Notes: generated from the letters alone by a model not told the origin. A stretch of DNA of 10,108 nt from Methylophaga sp. (GCA_013139345.1 WTAY01000143.1:1-10108); one strand, 5' to 3'. Shown: positions 1-6,369, counted from the first letter of the stretch. Translations and numbers: made by a program.

Positions 1-893
1 TTGCTAAAAGTTTTGATGCTTATTGGAATAATGAGCGCGCTTTTTCAATAACAAAACTTGCTCAAGGCTCTCCAGATAACACTGAAGTTTTAATGTTTAG
101 AAAAAGTGTTAAGGAAAAAGTACTGCAGGACAATCTCACAATTTCTGTTAATAACGATGATTTTAACGTTTGGTTCCGGGACATGATTTGGGCGCGAGCT
201 GAGATTATCTATGATCAAGTACGAGCAATAGATGATATTGATCACAATACACGTAAGTTTGTTGCCAACTCATTGAGAGATGTGGCCAAGGGTACGACTA
301 GAGAACTATTGATAGAGTCTGCATATTTAGTGCCTGGTGATGATGCAGTAACGCTGTTGAAAGAGCTTGTAGGACGGAAGGTAAAAGTGAGAGCAATAAC
401 AAATTCACTATCATCTAATGACCTAACAACGAACCACTCTGGGTATGCGCGACGACGTCAAGAGTTACTTGAAAATGGTGCCGAATTATTTGAGTTTAGA
501 CCAGATGCACAGTCTTGTCAGGATCTAATTAAAGGCCCTATATCATGTGACGATGATACTTTGTTTGGCTTACATGCAAAGTCAGCAGTTTTTGACCGAG
601 AAGTTGTATTTATCGGGTCATTTAACTTTAATCAACGCTCACTCTATTTAAATAGTGAACTTGGATTGCTAATTTATAGCTCTGAACTGGCAGAAGTAAT
701 TGCTCAAGATATTGAACAGAACTTTTCATTAGAAAATAGTTGGCAGGTCATATTGGATGAGAAGAACAATTTACAGTGGAACGGTATAAAAGAAGGGGTT
801 GAGGTCCAGTATAGTCATGAGCCTGAAACGGGATTTTGGCGTCGGTTTAATTCGGGGTTTTTTTCAATATTTCCAGTCGAAAAATACCTATAA
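1..893 (+). CDS. Phospholipase D-superfamily protein, ClsC/YmdC-like cardiolipin synthase (5' partial)
   Basis: The reading frame is open to the left edge (first full codon at base 3), so the gene starts outside the window; 296 C-terminal residues are visible. The segment begins with FDAYWNN, the Phe-Asp-x-Tyr-Trp-Asn signature between the two PLD half-domains of ClsC-type enzymes. The second half follows: ESAYLVPG, an NSL..ND..HSGYARRR stretch, then the C-terminal HKD motif HAKSAVFD (H191, K193, D198 of the visible part) with GSFNFNQRS behind it. The C-terminus ends in FPVEKYL, like the Pro-(I/L)-Glu tails of this family. Family members make cardiolipin from phospholipids (E. coli ClsC uses phosphatidylethanolamine plus phosphatidylglycerol) at the inner membrane. 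The first HKD motif must lie upstream and is not visible. An internal ATG at 93 is not the start, because the conserved FDAYWN segment precedes it. Substrate is inferred from the family; another PLD-type phosphodiesterase remains possible. Confidence 0.85.
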   Translation, partial: AKSFDAYWNNERAFSITKLAQGSPDNTEVLMFRKSVKEKVLQDNLTISVNNDDFNVWFRDMIWARAEIIYDQVRAIDDIDHNTRKFVANSLRDVAKGTTRELLIESAYLVPGDDAVTLLKELVGRKVKVRAITNSLSSNDLTTNHSGYARRRQELLENGAELFEFRPDAQSCQDLIKGPISCDDDTLFGLHAKSAVFDREVVFIGSFNFNQRSLYLNSELGLLIYSSELAEVIAQDIEQNFSLENSWQVILDEKNNLQWNGIKEGVEVQYSHEPETGFWRRFNSGFFSIFPVEKYL

Positions 894-964
894 TTACAGG
901 AGCCTATAAGTAGAGTGTCAGGCTTGATAATGATATATATTAATTAAAATACAGGAGAAAAACG

Positions 965-1417
965 ATGAGGTTAACAACTGTACTAGGATTATGTGTCTTA
1001 TTATGGGGGGATGTCTATGCTGCACAATATGTTTTCCCTGAAAATGGACAATCAGCTGAGCAACAAGGTCAGGATGAATATTATTGTCATAATTGGTCTA
1101 CACAACAGACGGGGTATGATCCCACAGTGATAGCACAACAAACACCTTCAGCAGAACCATCTCGGTCTCGTTCGGGGGCTCGCGGTGCACTCAGAGGTGC
1201 AGGTCGAGGTTGGGTAATTGGTGAGGTTGCTGATGGTGATAGCGGCGATGCAGCTCTGGCTGGCGCGGTTTTAGGTGGACTTAAAGGTCGTCGCGACAGT
1301 AGAAATGAGCAAGAACAGCAGAGCCAACAAATCAGTAGTGCCCAGCAAGGAAAGCAAGCTGATTACTTTAGAGCGCGAGCAGCGTGCCTTGAAGCGAAAG
1401 GTTACAGTGTAAAGTGA
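965..1417 (+). CDS. Secreted glycine-zipper protein
   Basis: A 150-residue exported protein. The ATG is preceded by a good Shine-Dalgarno, AGGAGA at 953-958, six bases upstream. Residues 1-19 form a signal peptide ending VYA, with mature protein from A20 or Q21. No lipobox cysteine is present. The N-terminal mature part (GQSAEQQGQDEYYC..W..QQTGYDP, residues 28-53) matches the conserved opening of small proteobacterial glycine-zipper proteins, and the end (F.ARAACLEAKGYSVK) matches their conserved close. Between them lies a Gly/Ala-rich segment (about 71-107) with small residues at regular spacing, typical of glycine-zipper membrane helices. C41 and C141 are the only cysteines of the mature protein and could form a disulfide. 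A Gln-rich linker spans about 115-132. The function of such proteins is mostly unknown; an outer-membrane or periplasmic location is inferred. It is the first gene of a closely spaced set running to 5165. I found no confident promoter in 894-964. Confidence 0.75.
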   Translation: MRLTTVLGLCVLLWGDVYAAQYVFPENGQSAEQQGQDEYYCHNWSTQQTGYDPTVIAQQTPSAEPSRSRSGARGALRGAGRGWVIGEVADGDSGDAALAGAVLGGLKGRRDSRNEQEQQSQQISSAQQGKQADYFRARAACLEAKGYSVK

Positions 1418-1460
1418 TTGTTTAAGTTTGAATTTTATGATGATTTATAAGGAATATATT

Positions 1461-2129
1461 ATGAATATACGAAAATTTAGCAGCATTATTTTAATAAGTA
1501 GCTTGGCTATTCTCGCTACTCCAACAGTATGGTCAGCTGATAGTATGCCTGAAAGTGCTTTTATTGAGGGCAAGGTTGATTTAACACCCGTTCCAGATAA
1601 GAGCGGTGCTTATCGCTATATTAAACCAGAGTTAGATTTAAAGAAATATAGCAATATCCTTATAGAGCCTGTGGAAATTTGGCTTCACCCTGACTCTAAA
1701 TATAAGGGGATTCAGCCAGACACGTTAAAAGCAATGGCAGATAGTTTTGCACAAATTCTTGTTGATGAATTAGAGCCTGACTATACAGTTGTTAACACTG
1801 TTGGCGATGATACCTTAGTTGTTAGGCTTGCAATTATGGGGCTGAAAACTAAAAAGAAAAAACGGGGTTTACTTGGATATTTACCTGTTGCCCTCGTTGC
1901 TGGAGCCATTAATACGAATGCATTGAAACGAGTTTCACTTGTTGATGCTGGGATTGAGGCTGAGGTGTTAGATTCGACAACGGGTGAGCGTTTGGCAGTG
2001 CTGGTTGATACAGGCATTAGAGTACCAGAATCAAAAAGTAAAAAAGGTAAGCTTGCATGGAAGGATATAGAGATGAGCCTACGTTTCTATGCAAAACGTT
2101 TTAAAGCTCAACTTGATGAAAGCAGATGA
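1461..2129 (+). CDS. Exported DUF3313-like protein
   Basis: A 222-residue protein read from ATG 1461, which has TAAGGA (1448-1453) seven bases upstream and is followed directly by a signal peptide (hydrophobic 8-22, likely cleavage WSA|DS after residue 26). An in-frame ATG at 1428 would add 11 residues before the signal peptide and is not favoured. The body resembles DUF3313 proteins: a strand-rich start (YSNILIEPVEIWL, residues 63-75), a helix with QPDTLKAMADSFAQIL, then LVVRLAIMGLK, a hydrophobic stretch (137-151), and a second half (AGIEAEVLDSTTGERLAVLVD) that looks like an amyloid- or lipoprotein-type sandwich fold. Many DUF3313 members are lipoproteins; this one has no cysteine at the cleavage site, so it should be soluble in the periplasm. 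Its role is unknown. It lies 43 bases after the glycine-zipper gene and 62 before the patatin gene, and is probably co-transcribed with both. Confidence 0.65.
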   Translation: MNIRKFSSIILISSLAILATPTVWSADSMPESAFIEGKVDLTPVPDKSGAYRYIKPELDLKKYSNILIEPVEIWLHPDSKYKGIQPDTLKAMADSFAQILVDELEPDYTVVNTVGDDTLVVRLAIMGLKTKKKKRGLLGYLPVALVAGAINTNALKRVSLVDAGIEAEVLDSTTGERLAVLVDTGIRVPESKSKKGKLAWKDIEMSLRFYAKRFKAQLDESR

Positions 2130-2130
2130 A

Positions 2131-2187
2131 ATGGCATTTAAATATAGTGAAAGTGATGTGCAATCAGAGGTAGTGGTGGGCATATAA
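2131..2187 (+). CDS. Possible 18-codon leader or coupling ORF before the patatin gene
   Basis: An ATG one base after the upstream stop opens an 18-codon frame (MAFKYSESDVQSEVVVGI) that ends four bases before the patatin ATG. It fills almost the whole spacer. The patatin start has only a poor Shine-Dalgarno (GTGGG at 2176-2180, about 11 bases upstream), so ribosomes finishing this short frame could reinitiate there. The mini-ORF itself has only a weak GAAAG upstream, inside the previous gene. It may equally be a chance open frame in a 62-base spacer; no conserved family is recognised. Confidence 0.2.
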   Translation: MAFKYSESDVQSEVVVGI

Positions 2188-2191
2188 AATT

Positions 2192-4402
2192 ATGACTCGA
2201 TTGTTTCTTTCACTATTATTTTTGGCATTATTTAATGTGACTACTTCATTTGTGTCTCTTGCAGCTGAAGTTCAAAAAGAAAGGCCCAAGATCGGCTTAG
2301 CATTAAGTGGTGGTGGCGCTAGAGGTGCTGCCCATATAGGTATTATTCAAGTACTTGAAGAGCTTCGCATACCTATAGATTATATTGCCGGAACCAGTAT
2401 GGGCTCTATAGTGGGTGGCTTATATGCTTCTGGTATGAGTAGTGATGAAGTGGCACAACAACTGGAGAATATTGACTGGGATGACGTGTTTAATGATAAA
2501 CCCTCTCGTCCAGAACGTTCCCAACGCCGCAAGAGTGATGACCTTCTTTATCTAGCAAAAGGTAAACTGGGTGTCAGTGATACAGGAGTGCAGCTTCCTA
2601 GTGCGGTGGTGCAAGGACAGAAATTTGATCTAATTTTGAAAGCATTGACTCTGCCTGTTGCAAGTATTGATGATTTTGACCTACTACCTATTCCATACAG
2701 TGCTGTCGCTATGGATATAGCAACGGGCGAAGAAGTTGTACTTAGCTCAGGTGACCTTTCACTTGCAATGCATGCCAGCATGGCAATTCCAGCTGCTTTT
2801 GCACCCATTGAATTAGATGGTCGATTACTGGTTGATGGTGGCTCAGCAAACAACCTTCCTATCTCGGTAGTAAGAGAGATGGGGGCAGATATTATTATTG
2901 CTATTGATATAAGTACGCCTTTGCTCAAAAAGGATGAACTTAATGGTGCTTTAGCCGTAATCGATCAGCTTACTGGGATATTAACAAGCCGAAATGTCGC
3001 TGCCCAAGTTAAGACTTTGTCAGAAAACGACATACTTATAGTCCCTGAATTAGGTACTATTTCTACGATGGGGTTTGACCGTGTTCTGGAAGCTATAGAA
3101 GTTGGGAGAGTGACGGGGAGAGAGGTGGAGTCAGAACTAACAAAATTGTCACTGGATGATGCCAGTTACCAAAAGTATGTCTCAGACCACAGTCGCTTTA
3201 AATGGCAAGAACCAGTAGTTGATTTTGTACGTTTCGATAATAACTCTTCACTTAATGAGGAGGTTTTAAGACAGCACTTTGCTATTACTACTGGCCAACC
3301 ATTAGATATAAATGCCATTGAATCAGGAATTGAGGTTTTATATGGTTTAGATATTTTTCAAACAGTACGTTATGACGTTGTTAACGAAAATGGAAAGACG
3401 GGTATTATTGTAAATACACAGCAAAAGGCATGGGGAACGGATTCTATACAAAGTGGTTTAGAATTAAGTAGCGATTTCACGGGGCAATCATCATTTAATC
3501 TTGGCTTTGCATATACCAAACTACCCTTTAATTCATTAAATGGAGAATGGCGAACAGCTATTCAGCTCGGTGAAGACCTTGGGTTTTTAACTGAAATTTA
3601 TCAGCCTCTTGATCCTGCTGCACGCTATTTTGTTAGTGCTGGAATATCATGGAGTAATCAGGATGTAAGGCTTTTTTCTGATCTTGGTAGTCGTGCAGAT
3701 GCTGAATATGAAGTGGGAAAGTTGGAGTTACGCACAGCTATAGGAAGGAATATAGGTAAATGGGGTGAAATTAGAATTGGAATAAGTCGGTTTATTGGCG
3801 AGGCAGATGTCGCAGTAGGAGGGCCGACATTCGAAAACTTTGATTTTGATGATGGCTATTTCTTTGGAAGGGCTACAGTAGACACGTTAGATAATTTGTA
3901 TTTCCCTCGATCTGGTTATTTAAGTAGTGTGAAATGGACCAGTGCTCGTGAAACATTAGGGGCTGATAGTAAATATGATCAAATCTTATTGGGTATGGCA
4001 GGCGCAAAAAGTTGGGGGGATGGAACATTAATTACCAGTCTAAGGTATGGAAGCACGCTTGATGGTGACAGCGCCCTCCATAATCGTTATCGATTAGGTG
4101 GTTTTATGAACCTTTCTGGTTTAGAAAAAAATCAATTATCGGGGCAGCATTTTGGCCTGATATCACTCGCCTATCAGTATCGTGTTTACCGAAGTCAACT
4201 TTTCCCTGTGTACGCTGGAGGGGTAGTACAACTTGGTAATATATGGGAAGAAAAAAGCGATATAAGTGCCAGTAACTTAATTGGCAGTAGTACTGTTTTT
4301 ATAGGTGCTGATACCCCTATAGGTCCACTTTACCTTGGGTATGGTGTGGCTGAAGGTGGCAATAAAGCAGCCTATCTATTCTTAGGACAACCATTCTTTT
4401 AA
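2192..4402 (+). CDS. Patatin-like phospholipase with POTRA and outer-membrane beta-barrel (type Vd autotransporter, PlpD-like)
   Basis: A 736-residue protein close in size to Pseudomonas PlpD. Residues 1-25 are a Sec signal peptide (cleavage after SLAA). The patatin domain follows at about 33-320: oxyanion-hole loop SGGGARG (39-45), nucleophile elbow GTSMG with Ser69, and the DGG motif with catalytic Asp215, so the Ser-Asp dyad is intact. One POTRA-like segment (about 341-411, including LDINAIESGIEVLYGLDIFQTVRYDV) leads into a 16-strand-type barrel of the BamA/TamA family that ends in a terminal Phe, the usual BAM-recognition signal. Family members are phospholipase A1-type lipid hydrolases exported through, or displayed from, their own barrel. 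ATG 2192 is the only usable start, because an in-frame TAG lies at 2171. The start has a poor ribosome site and may be coupled to the short frame before it. The barrel should need SurA and BAM, and surA is encoded about 4 kb downstream. Whether it acts on host or self lipids cannot be told. Confidence 0.92.
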   Translation: MTRLFLSLLFLALFNVTTSFVSLAAEVQKERPKIGLALSGGGARGAAHIGIIQVLEELRIPIDYIAGTSMGSIVGGLYASGMSSDEVAQQLENIDWDDVFNDKPSRPERSQRRKSDDLLYLAKGKLGVSDTGVQLPSAVVQGQKFDLILKALTLPVASIDDFDLLPIPYSAVAMDIATGEEVVLSSGDLSLAMHASMAIPAAFAPIELDGRLLVDGGSANNLPISVVREMGADIIIAIDISTPLLKKDELNGALAVIDQLTGILTSRNVAAQVKTLSENDILIVPELGTISTMGFDRVLEAIEVGRVTGREVESELTKLSLDDASYQKYVSDHSRFKWQEPVVDFVRFDNNSSLNEEVLRQHFAITTGQPLDINAIESGIEVLYGLDIFQTVRYDVVNENGKTGIIVNTQQKAWGTDSIQSGLELSSDFTGQSSFNLGFAYTKLPFNSLNGEWRTAIQLGEDLGFLTEIYQPLDPAARYFVSAGISWSNQDVRLFSDLGSRADAEYEVGKLELRTAIGRNIGKWGEIRIGISRFIGEADVAVGGPTFENFDFDDGYFFGRATVDTLDNLYFPRSGYLSSVKWTSARETLGADSKYDQILLGMAGAKSWGDGTLITSLRYGSTLDGDSALHNRYRLGGFMNLSGLEKNQLSGQHFGLISLAYQYRVYRSQLFPVYAGGVVQLGNIWEEKSDISASNLIGSSTVFIGADTPIGPLYLGYGVAEGGNKAAYLFLGQPFF

Positions 4403-4420
4403 AACAGCTTTGGAGGAAAT

Positions 4421-4774
4421 ATGACAATTAAGTGGTCTAACGAGGACAATCTTATTGTAATTCATGTCTCAGGTATTTTGACTAAACCTGATTTAGATAA
4501 CTGCCAATCAGAAATTGAACCAATCGTTCAGAAAGGTCAGGCAAAGCTGTTGGTATTAGTAACAGATTTTGAAGGTTGGGATGACAACTCCGGAGATTGG
4601 ACAGATCTTTCTTTTGGTGAACGTAATGATCAGTACATGGATAAAATGGCAATTGTGGGTGAAGAAAAATGGCAACTTTTAACTGAAATGTTTACCTTAA
4701 AAGTGTTACGCGAATTTCCAATAGAATACTTTAAATCTGGGCAAGAAGAGTTTGCGAGAGAGTGGCTTGGATAA
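4421..4774 (+). CDS. SpoIIAA-like (STAS/SEC14-type) cytosolic protein
   Basis: A 117-residue protein with no signal peptide or membrane segment. It starts at an ATG with a strong GGAGG (4412-4416) only four bases upstream and lies 18 bases after the patatin stop. The order of a short strand pair (NLIVIHVSGILTKPD), a helix, a hydrophobic strand (AKLLVLVTDFEGWDD), then a helix and a second core strand (DKMAIVGEEKW) with a terminal RE(F/W) helix matches the SpoIIAA-like family (PF11964), which shares the fold of STAS and CRAL-TRIO (SEC14) lipid-binding domains. Conserved-looking positions are the F.G.D after the central strand and AIVG..KW. Its biochemical role is not established in bacteria; binding a hydrophobic ligand or regulating a partner are the usual guesses. 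It is the only cytosolic protein in an otherwise exported gene set, which makes a regulatory or lipid-related role attractive but unproven. Confidence 0.75.
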   Translation: MTIKWSNEDNLIVIHVSGILTKPDLDNCQSEIEPIVQKGQAKLLVLVTDFEGWDDNSGDWTDLSFGERNDQYMDKMAIVGEEKWQLLTEMFTLKVLREFPIEYFKSGQEEFAREWLG

Positions 4775-5165
4775 AAGAAGCAAGTATTTAGCGTGTTTTT
4801 TGGTGGCGGTGTTTTTTATAGCTGGGTGTACGACTGTACCCGTCAAAAAAGAGCTGATATTTAATGCTTTAGTTCTGGATAATAAATCTGGATCAGATTT
4901 AGAGTATGTAAGGATTGAAGCAAGAAATACGGGGGCGTTTGCATCTTGTGGGGTGATCCTCAGAGGAACATCCTGCTCGACTACATTCAGAACTAGGACC
5001 TACCAAGGTAATTCTGTCTACATTACATGGGTTAAGGATGGACAAGATCAGCTTGTTGGGACTTTGTTTGTTGAGCAATCTGAAACTATAAACTATGAAA
5101 TGGCAGCTCGAATAGTGATTATGTTTAATTCAGACAATGATGTCACTGCAAAGTTTATGTATTAG
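4767..5165 (+). CDS. Small outer-membrane-type lipoprotein of unknown function
   Basis: No ATG or GTG fits ahead of the signal peptide, so the start is a TTG. TTG 4767 gives a 132-residue protein beginning MDKRSKYL, with a purine-rich GAGAG a proper distance upstream (about 4756-4760). An in-frame TTG at 4752 would have its purine run too close. The start lies inside the previous gene (8-base overlap with its stop), so translation is probably coupled. Residues 1-20 are a lipoprotein signal peptide with lipobox IAGC and lipidated Cys21; Thr at +2 argues for outer-membrane sorting by Lol. The mature part (about 30-132) looks beta-rich, with a Cys61/Cys70 pair (SCG...TSC) that could form a disulfide. 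I do not recognise a family. The frame is last in the + strand cluster and converges on the gene at 5200-5793 with only 34 bases between. Confidence 0.65.
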   Translation: MDKRSKYLACFLVAVFFIAGCTTVPVKKELIFNALVLDNKSGSDLEYVRIEARNTGAFASCGVILRGTSCSTTFRTRTYQGNSVYITWVKDGQDQLVGTLFVEQSETINYEMAARIVIMFNSDNDVTAKFMY

Positions 5166-5199
5166 ATGTTCCATAGAGCCAACAAATACTATAGCTAAT

Positions 5200-5793
5200 C
5201 TACCTCAGGCATTCCGCCTTATGTAAATCGATAGCAGTAGATCGTCGTGCTGGTTTTCCTTTAAGCTTTTCAATATTCTGGAATAATTCACGGCAATACT
5301 CGGATGTTTGACTCAGTGTTTTAGTGGTGATTTCAGTTGAAATGGTAGGTGCATCATTTAACATTACAGAAGGAGATGAATGTGGTAATGCCTCTTTTTT
5401 TGCCGTAGTTGTTGAGCGAAGGTTTGTCTCAATCCATTTATCTTCTTGTTTGCACAAGTTTACAAATGTTGTACTAGTTAATTCACCTGCGGTGTTAATA
5501 AATCGTGTATTACGACAAAATTCACCACCTACATTATCAGTTGATAATATAGTGATGACGCCAGCATTTGATGTGTCGTTATTCTTCCATACATGACTAC
5601 TACCATCTGGACTGTTATTGAGCGCTTCTTTTGCTGTAGCCCTTAGCGTATCCCAGTCAGAATCTGACAGGATTGTTAATGCAGAGTTATCCTCTAAATT
5701 CAGGTTTAAATCTAGTGCATGAGCAGGTATTAGTGCGAAAGCTGAAGCTACGAGTAATGATGTTATAGTGGCCTTCAATAAGTTTACATGCAT
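5200..5793 (-). CDS. Exported protein resembling the 17-kDa surface-antigen family, unknown role
   Basis: 197 residues from the ATG at 5791-5793 (minus strand), which has AGGAA about six bases upstream. A TTG eight codons earlier (5815-5817) is not favoured because it precedes the signal peptide without a ribosome site. Signal peptide 1-26 ends AHA|LD. Residues about 46-122 (DWDTLRATAKEALNNSPDG...W.N...AGVITI...GGEFCR........VNLCKQEDKW) follow the pattern of the Rickettsia-type 17-kDa surface-antigen C-terminal domain (PF16998/RT0821-like): W.N, G.(I/V)T, FCR and CK..D.W, with Cys93 and Cys114. A Ser/Thr-rich linker (about 126-163) leads to a separate tail, YCRELFQNIEKLKGKP.R...A..LHKAEC, with Cys167 and Cys195. 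Four cysteines in two pairs suggest disulfides in the periplasm. A weak -10 (TATACT, minus strand 5836-5841) is possible upstream. The family match is from memory of the motif pattern and is moderate. Confidence 0.6.
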   Translation of the reverse strand: MHVNLLKATITSLLVASAFALIPAHALDLNLNLEDNSALTILSDSDWDTLRATAKEALNNSPDGSSHVWKNNDTSNAGVITILSTDNVGGEFCRNTRFINTAGELTSTTFVNLCKQEDKWIETNLRSTTTAKKEALPHSSPSVMLNDAPTISTEITTKTLSQTSEYCRELFQNIEKLKGKPARRSTAIDLHKAECLR

Positions 5794-5903
5794 GTTGGTT
5801 TCCTGATGATGAAGCAAAATAATAAGCTTACATAAAGTATAACAACAGAAGGTATGTAGGGAAAAAGTTATTTCACTGTTAAATATGCATTACATACAGG
5901 CAT

Positions 5904-5934
5904 AAAAAAAGCGCTTGGTTTTATCCAAGCGCTT
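5904..5934 (-). terminator. Rho-independent terminator of the tRNA operon
   Basis: On the minus strand a perfect GC-rich stem (GCGCTTGG with CCAAGCGC, arms 5925-5932 and 5911-5918, extended by two A-T pairs) with a six-base loop is followed by a run of seven T. It lies nine bases past the encoded CCA of tRNA-Glu, the right place to end the tRNA transcript. Confidence 0.9.
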
Positions 5935-5942
5935 ATTCTATA

Positions 5943-6018
5943 TGGCGTCCCCAAGGGGGTTCGAACCCCTGTTACCGCCGTGAAAGGGCAGTGTCCTAGG
6001 CCTCTAGACGATGGGGAC
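5943..6018 (-). tRNA. tRNA-Glu (anticodon TTC)
   Basis: A 76-base cloverleaf is seen on the minus strand. The acceptor stem GTCCCCA/TGGGGAC has discriminator G and an encoded CCA. The D arm contains GTCTAGAGGCCTAGGAC. The anticodon stem CTGCC/GGCGG (one T-G wobble) encloses loop CTTTCAC with anticodon TTC. The T arm is AGGGG/CCCCT with TTCGAAC. It is nearly the E. coli tRNA-Glu sequence. It lies 24 bases downstream of tRNA-Ala in the same transcript and is followed by the intrinsic terminator at 5904-5934. It reads GAA and GAG codons and is also the precursor for tetrapyrrole synthesis in bacteria that use the C5 pathway. Confidence 0.97.
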
Positions 6019-6042
6019 CTAAAACTATTTCTTCCGGTTGCT

Positions 6043-6118
6043 TGGTGGAGCTAGACGGGATCGAACCGTCGACCTCTTCACTGCCAGCGAAGCGCTCTCC
6101 CAGCTGAGCTATAGCCCC
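6043..6118 (-). tRNA. tRNA-Ala (anticodon GGC)
   Basis: A 76-base cloverleaf is seen on the minus strand, beginning GGGGCTATAGCTCAGCTGGG and ending in an encoded CCA. The anticodon stem CTTCG/TGAAG (closing G-T wobble) encloses loop CTGGCAG, giving anticodon GGC. The T arm GACGG/CCGTC has loop TTCGATC. The acceptor GGGGCTA/TAGCTCC contains the G3-T70 wobble that is the alanine identity element. It is the first gene of a two-tRNA operon whose promoter is at 6150-6178. Confidence 0.97.
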
Positions 6119-6149
6119 GATGGGCTGTTACTCCCGAAAGGAAGCGCAC

Positions 6150-6178
6150 ACTATAAGGATTTGAATTTAGACTGTCAA
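6150..6178 (-). promoter_or_regulatory. Sigma70 promoter of the tRNA-Ala/tRNA-Glu operon
   Basis: On the minus strand a perfect -35 TTGACA (6173-6178) is separated by exactly 17 bases from -10 TATAGT (6150-6155), so transcription should start near 6142. The bases just after the -10 (GTGCGCTTCC, 6140-6149) form a GC-rich discriminator, as in stable-RNA promoters under ppGpp/DksA control. The sequence upstream of the -35 (6179-6205) is made of A and T tracts and could act as an UP element. Strong growth-rate-controlled expression is inferred. Confidence 0.85.
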
Positions 6179-6258
6179 CATAATATTTCAAATAATTTAA
6201 AACAAATAGAATTCATGACGGAGAATTAATTCTATTAATGGTGAGGTTGTCTATAGAT

Positions 6259-6302
6259 AAAGCTAATAAGTGATTGATGTATCGCATATGGTAGCTTTTT
6301 TT
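6259..6302 (+). terminator. Terminator-like hairpin in the tRNA-lptD spacer, no gene in its sense
   Basis: On the + strand AAAGCTA (6259-6265) pairs with TAGCTTT (6292-6298). An inner helix GTGAT/ATCGC forms inside the loop, and a run of seven T ends the structure at 6302. No + strand gene lies upstream, because the neighbouring tRNAs run the other way. It might end a small RNA or antisense transcript, or shield lptD from read-through. The stem is interrupted and not GC-rich, so strength is uncertain. Confidence 0.4.
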
Positions 6303-6324
6303 AGAGGGGAATAGATTCGAAAGT

Positions 6325-6353
6325 TTGATGAATTTCTATTTCTGTGCGATAAA
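6325..6353 (+). promoter_or_regulatory. Candidate extended -10 promoter for lptD
   Basis: A -35-like TTGATG (6325-6330), a 17-base spacer and -10-like GATAAA (6348-6353) are visible. TG at 6345-6346 provides an extended -10. A start near 6360 would give lptD a leader of about 50 bases that contains the inverted repeat at 6370-6386. Each hexamer matches consensus at only four positions, so this is a prediction. I found no convincing sigmaE-type site. Confidence 0.35.
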
Positions 6354-6369
6354 TTGGGAATTGTTTTTT

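Noticed and set aside
901..924. AGCCT/AGGCT inverted repeat after the PLD gene as a terminator
   Set aside because: Only five pairs with a 14-base loop and no T-run follow, so it does not support a terminator.
1781..2017. A 78-codon minus-strand open frame under the DUF3313-like gene
   Set aside because: It is a shadow of a gene with a signal peptide and recognisable domain; no start context.
2548..2928. A 126-codon minus-strand open frame under the patatin domain
   Set aside because: It is opposite the conserved catalytic region; its Ser/Ile-rich composition is that of a reverse-complement shadow.
5163..5202. TAGAT/ATCTA pairing between the two convergent genes as a shared terminator
   Set aside because: Short AT-only arms 30 bases apart with no T-run. 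No convincing terminator is visible in this 34-base gap, so the two transcripts may overlap.
5324..5596. A 90-codon + strand open frame inside the minus-strand exported protein gene
   Set aside because: It lies wholly within a gene with a signal peptide and clear domain pattern on the other strand; no family resemblance of its own and no good ribosome site.
5943..6118. tRNA genes as integration sites for a mobile element
   Set aside because: No repeat of a tRNA 3' end, integrase or phage-like gene is visible in the window, and both tRNAs are intact with their operon terminator close behind.
6038..6229. A 63-codon + strand open frame
   Set aside because: It reads antisense through tRNA-Ala and its promoter. 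The protein-like start (GGARRDRTVD) is the well-known artefact of translating tRNA complements.
6206..6235. ATAGAATT/AATTCTAT inverted repeat and overlapping 12-base palindrome AGAATTAATTCT
   Set aside because: Very AT-rich sequence in which such symmetry is likely by chance; weak as RNA structure and not placed at a promoter I can support.
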